NCBI GenBank assembly: GCA_003157575.1
Contig: PMKA01000332.1
Location: forward strand, 1-5,840
Length of the DNA: 5,840 bases
Direction: 5' to 3'
Source: Opitutia bacterium
Lineage (GTDB): Bacteria; Verrucomicrobiota; Verrucomicrobiia; Opitutales; Opitutaceae
Each line of letters starts with the position of its first letter. Position 1 is the stretch's first letter. The position numbers and the translations under genes are program-made. Under the pieces are notes generated by a model, which had not been told where the DNA came from, ran no database searches, and saw nothing but the letters and a program-made list of their open reading frames with translations. Positions 5,442-5,840 of this stretch are shown one piece after another.

Positions 5442-5840
5442 CAGTAGCGGTAGTGCTCCGGCTTGTACGGACCGTCGACCCGCACCCCGAGGTAATCGGC
5501 CTGCCGCTGGGTAAGTTTTGTAAGCTTCACGCCGATCTTGCCGAGGTGCAGCCGCGCGACCTCCTCGTCGAGGTGCTTGGGCAGCCGGGTGACGCCGACC
5601 TTGTAGCCGTCGCGGTTCTTCCAGAGGTCGATCTGTGCGAGCATCTGGTTTGTGAAGCTGTTGGACATGACGAACGACGGATGGCCGTGGGCGCACCCAA
5701 GGTTCACCAGGCGCCCCTCCGCGAGCACGTAGATCGCGTTGCCTGCGGGGAAGACGTACTTGTCCACCTGGGGTTTGATCGTGATCTTCTGCACCCCCGG
5801 CGCCTCGTTCAGGCGCGCCATCTGGATCTCGTTGTCGAAA
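5441..5840 (-). CDS. ahcY: S-adenosylhomocysteine hydrolase (adenosylhomocysteinase), C-terminal fragment
   Basis: This is the last 132 codons of a gene that enters from the right edge on the minus strand. The first readable residues are [12 protein letters not shown], part of the GHFDNEIQ segment of the NAD-binding half. They are followed by [49 protein letters not shown] and the invariant ending KPEHYRY. These are near-diagnostic for AhcY. The terminal Lys and Tyr of the family reach into the NAD site of a neighbouring subunit. The enzyme splits S-adenosylhomocysteine to adenosine and homocysteine in the cytoplasm, sustaining the methyl cycle. The Met at 5821-5819 is internal and not a start, because the frame continues with family-conserved residues to the window edge. 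It ends 19 bp from the convergent transporter gene. Confidence 0.97.
   Translation of the reverse strand, partial: FDNEIQMARLNEAPGVQKITIKPQVDKYVFPAGNAIYVLAEGRLVNLGCAHGHPSFVMSNSFTNQMLAQIDLWKNRDGYKVGVTRLPKHLDEEVARLHLGKIGVKLTKLTQRQADYLGVRVDGPYKPEHYRY

Noticed and set aside
3957..5447. Plus-strand open frame of 496 codons overlapping the SulP gene in another frame
   Set aside because: Arg/Pro/Gly-rich shadow with no motif; it overlaps real coding sequence throughout nearly its whole length.
3175..5840. Functional link between the SulP transporter and ahcY through sulfur metabolism
   Set aside because: The genes are convergent, so they are not co-transcribed, the anion carried is unknown, and AhcY is a housekeeping enzyme; adjacency alone is not evidence.

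Overview
This GC-rich window is densely coded and holds six genes, two of them cut by the window edges. Start codons mostly lack a recognisable Shine-Dalgarno sequence. The high GC, the weak SD signals and the pairing of an Lrp/AsnC regulator with a class I/II aminotransferase would suit a verrucomicrobial chromosome, perhaps Opitutales. That placement is an impression from recall, not a result. No insertion sequence, CRISPR array, tRNA or rRNA was seen.

Layout. On the minus strand, reading leftward from about 695, lies an Lrp/AsnC-type regulator (213-695). It is followed, after a 93-bp spacer that can fold into GC-rich hairpins, by the first 39 codons of a PLP-dependent aminotransferase (1-119). 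A 165-bp divergent intergenic region (696-860) carries an inverted repeat just upstream of the regulator start. It separates this pair from a plus-strand run of three genes: a receiver-domain response regulator with a degenerate HPt-like C-terminus (861-1601), a two-domain PPK2-type polyphosphate:AMP phosphotransferase (1552-3081, overlapping the regulator by 50 nt), and a SulP anion transporter fused to STAS and cyclic-nucleotide-binding domains (3175-5421). The 93-bp gap before the transporter contains a 12-bp-stem hairpin. On the minus strand at the right edge is the C-terminal part of S-adenosylhomocysteine hydrolase (5441-5840), convergent with the transporter and separated from it by 19 bp that form a small hairpin.

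How the genes may work together. The regulator and aminotransferase look like a local amino-acid-responsive unit. In the plus-strand run, the response regulator and the phosphotransferase are tightly coupled by overlap. The transporter has two cytoplasmic regulatory domains, one of which should bind a cyclic nucleotide. This allows a hypothesis linking signalling, polyphosphate/AMP energy status and anion uptake, but co-transcription of the transporter is uncertain because of the hairpin in the gap. AhcY is a housekeeping gene of the methyl cycle and is probably unrelated to its neighbour.

No clear new system was found. The most notable points are the pseudo-HPt domain (His replaced by Asn), the displaced start of the phosphotransferase gene, the triple-domain transporter and the intergenic palindromes.
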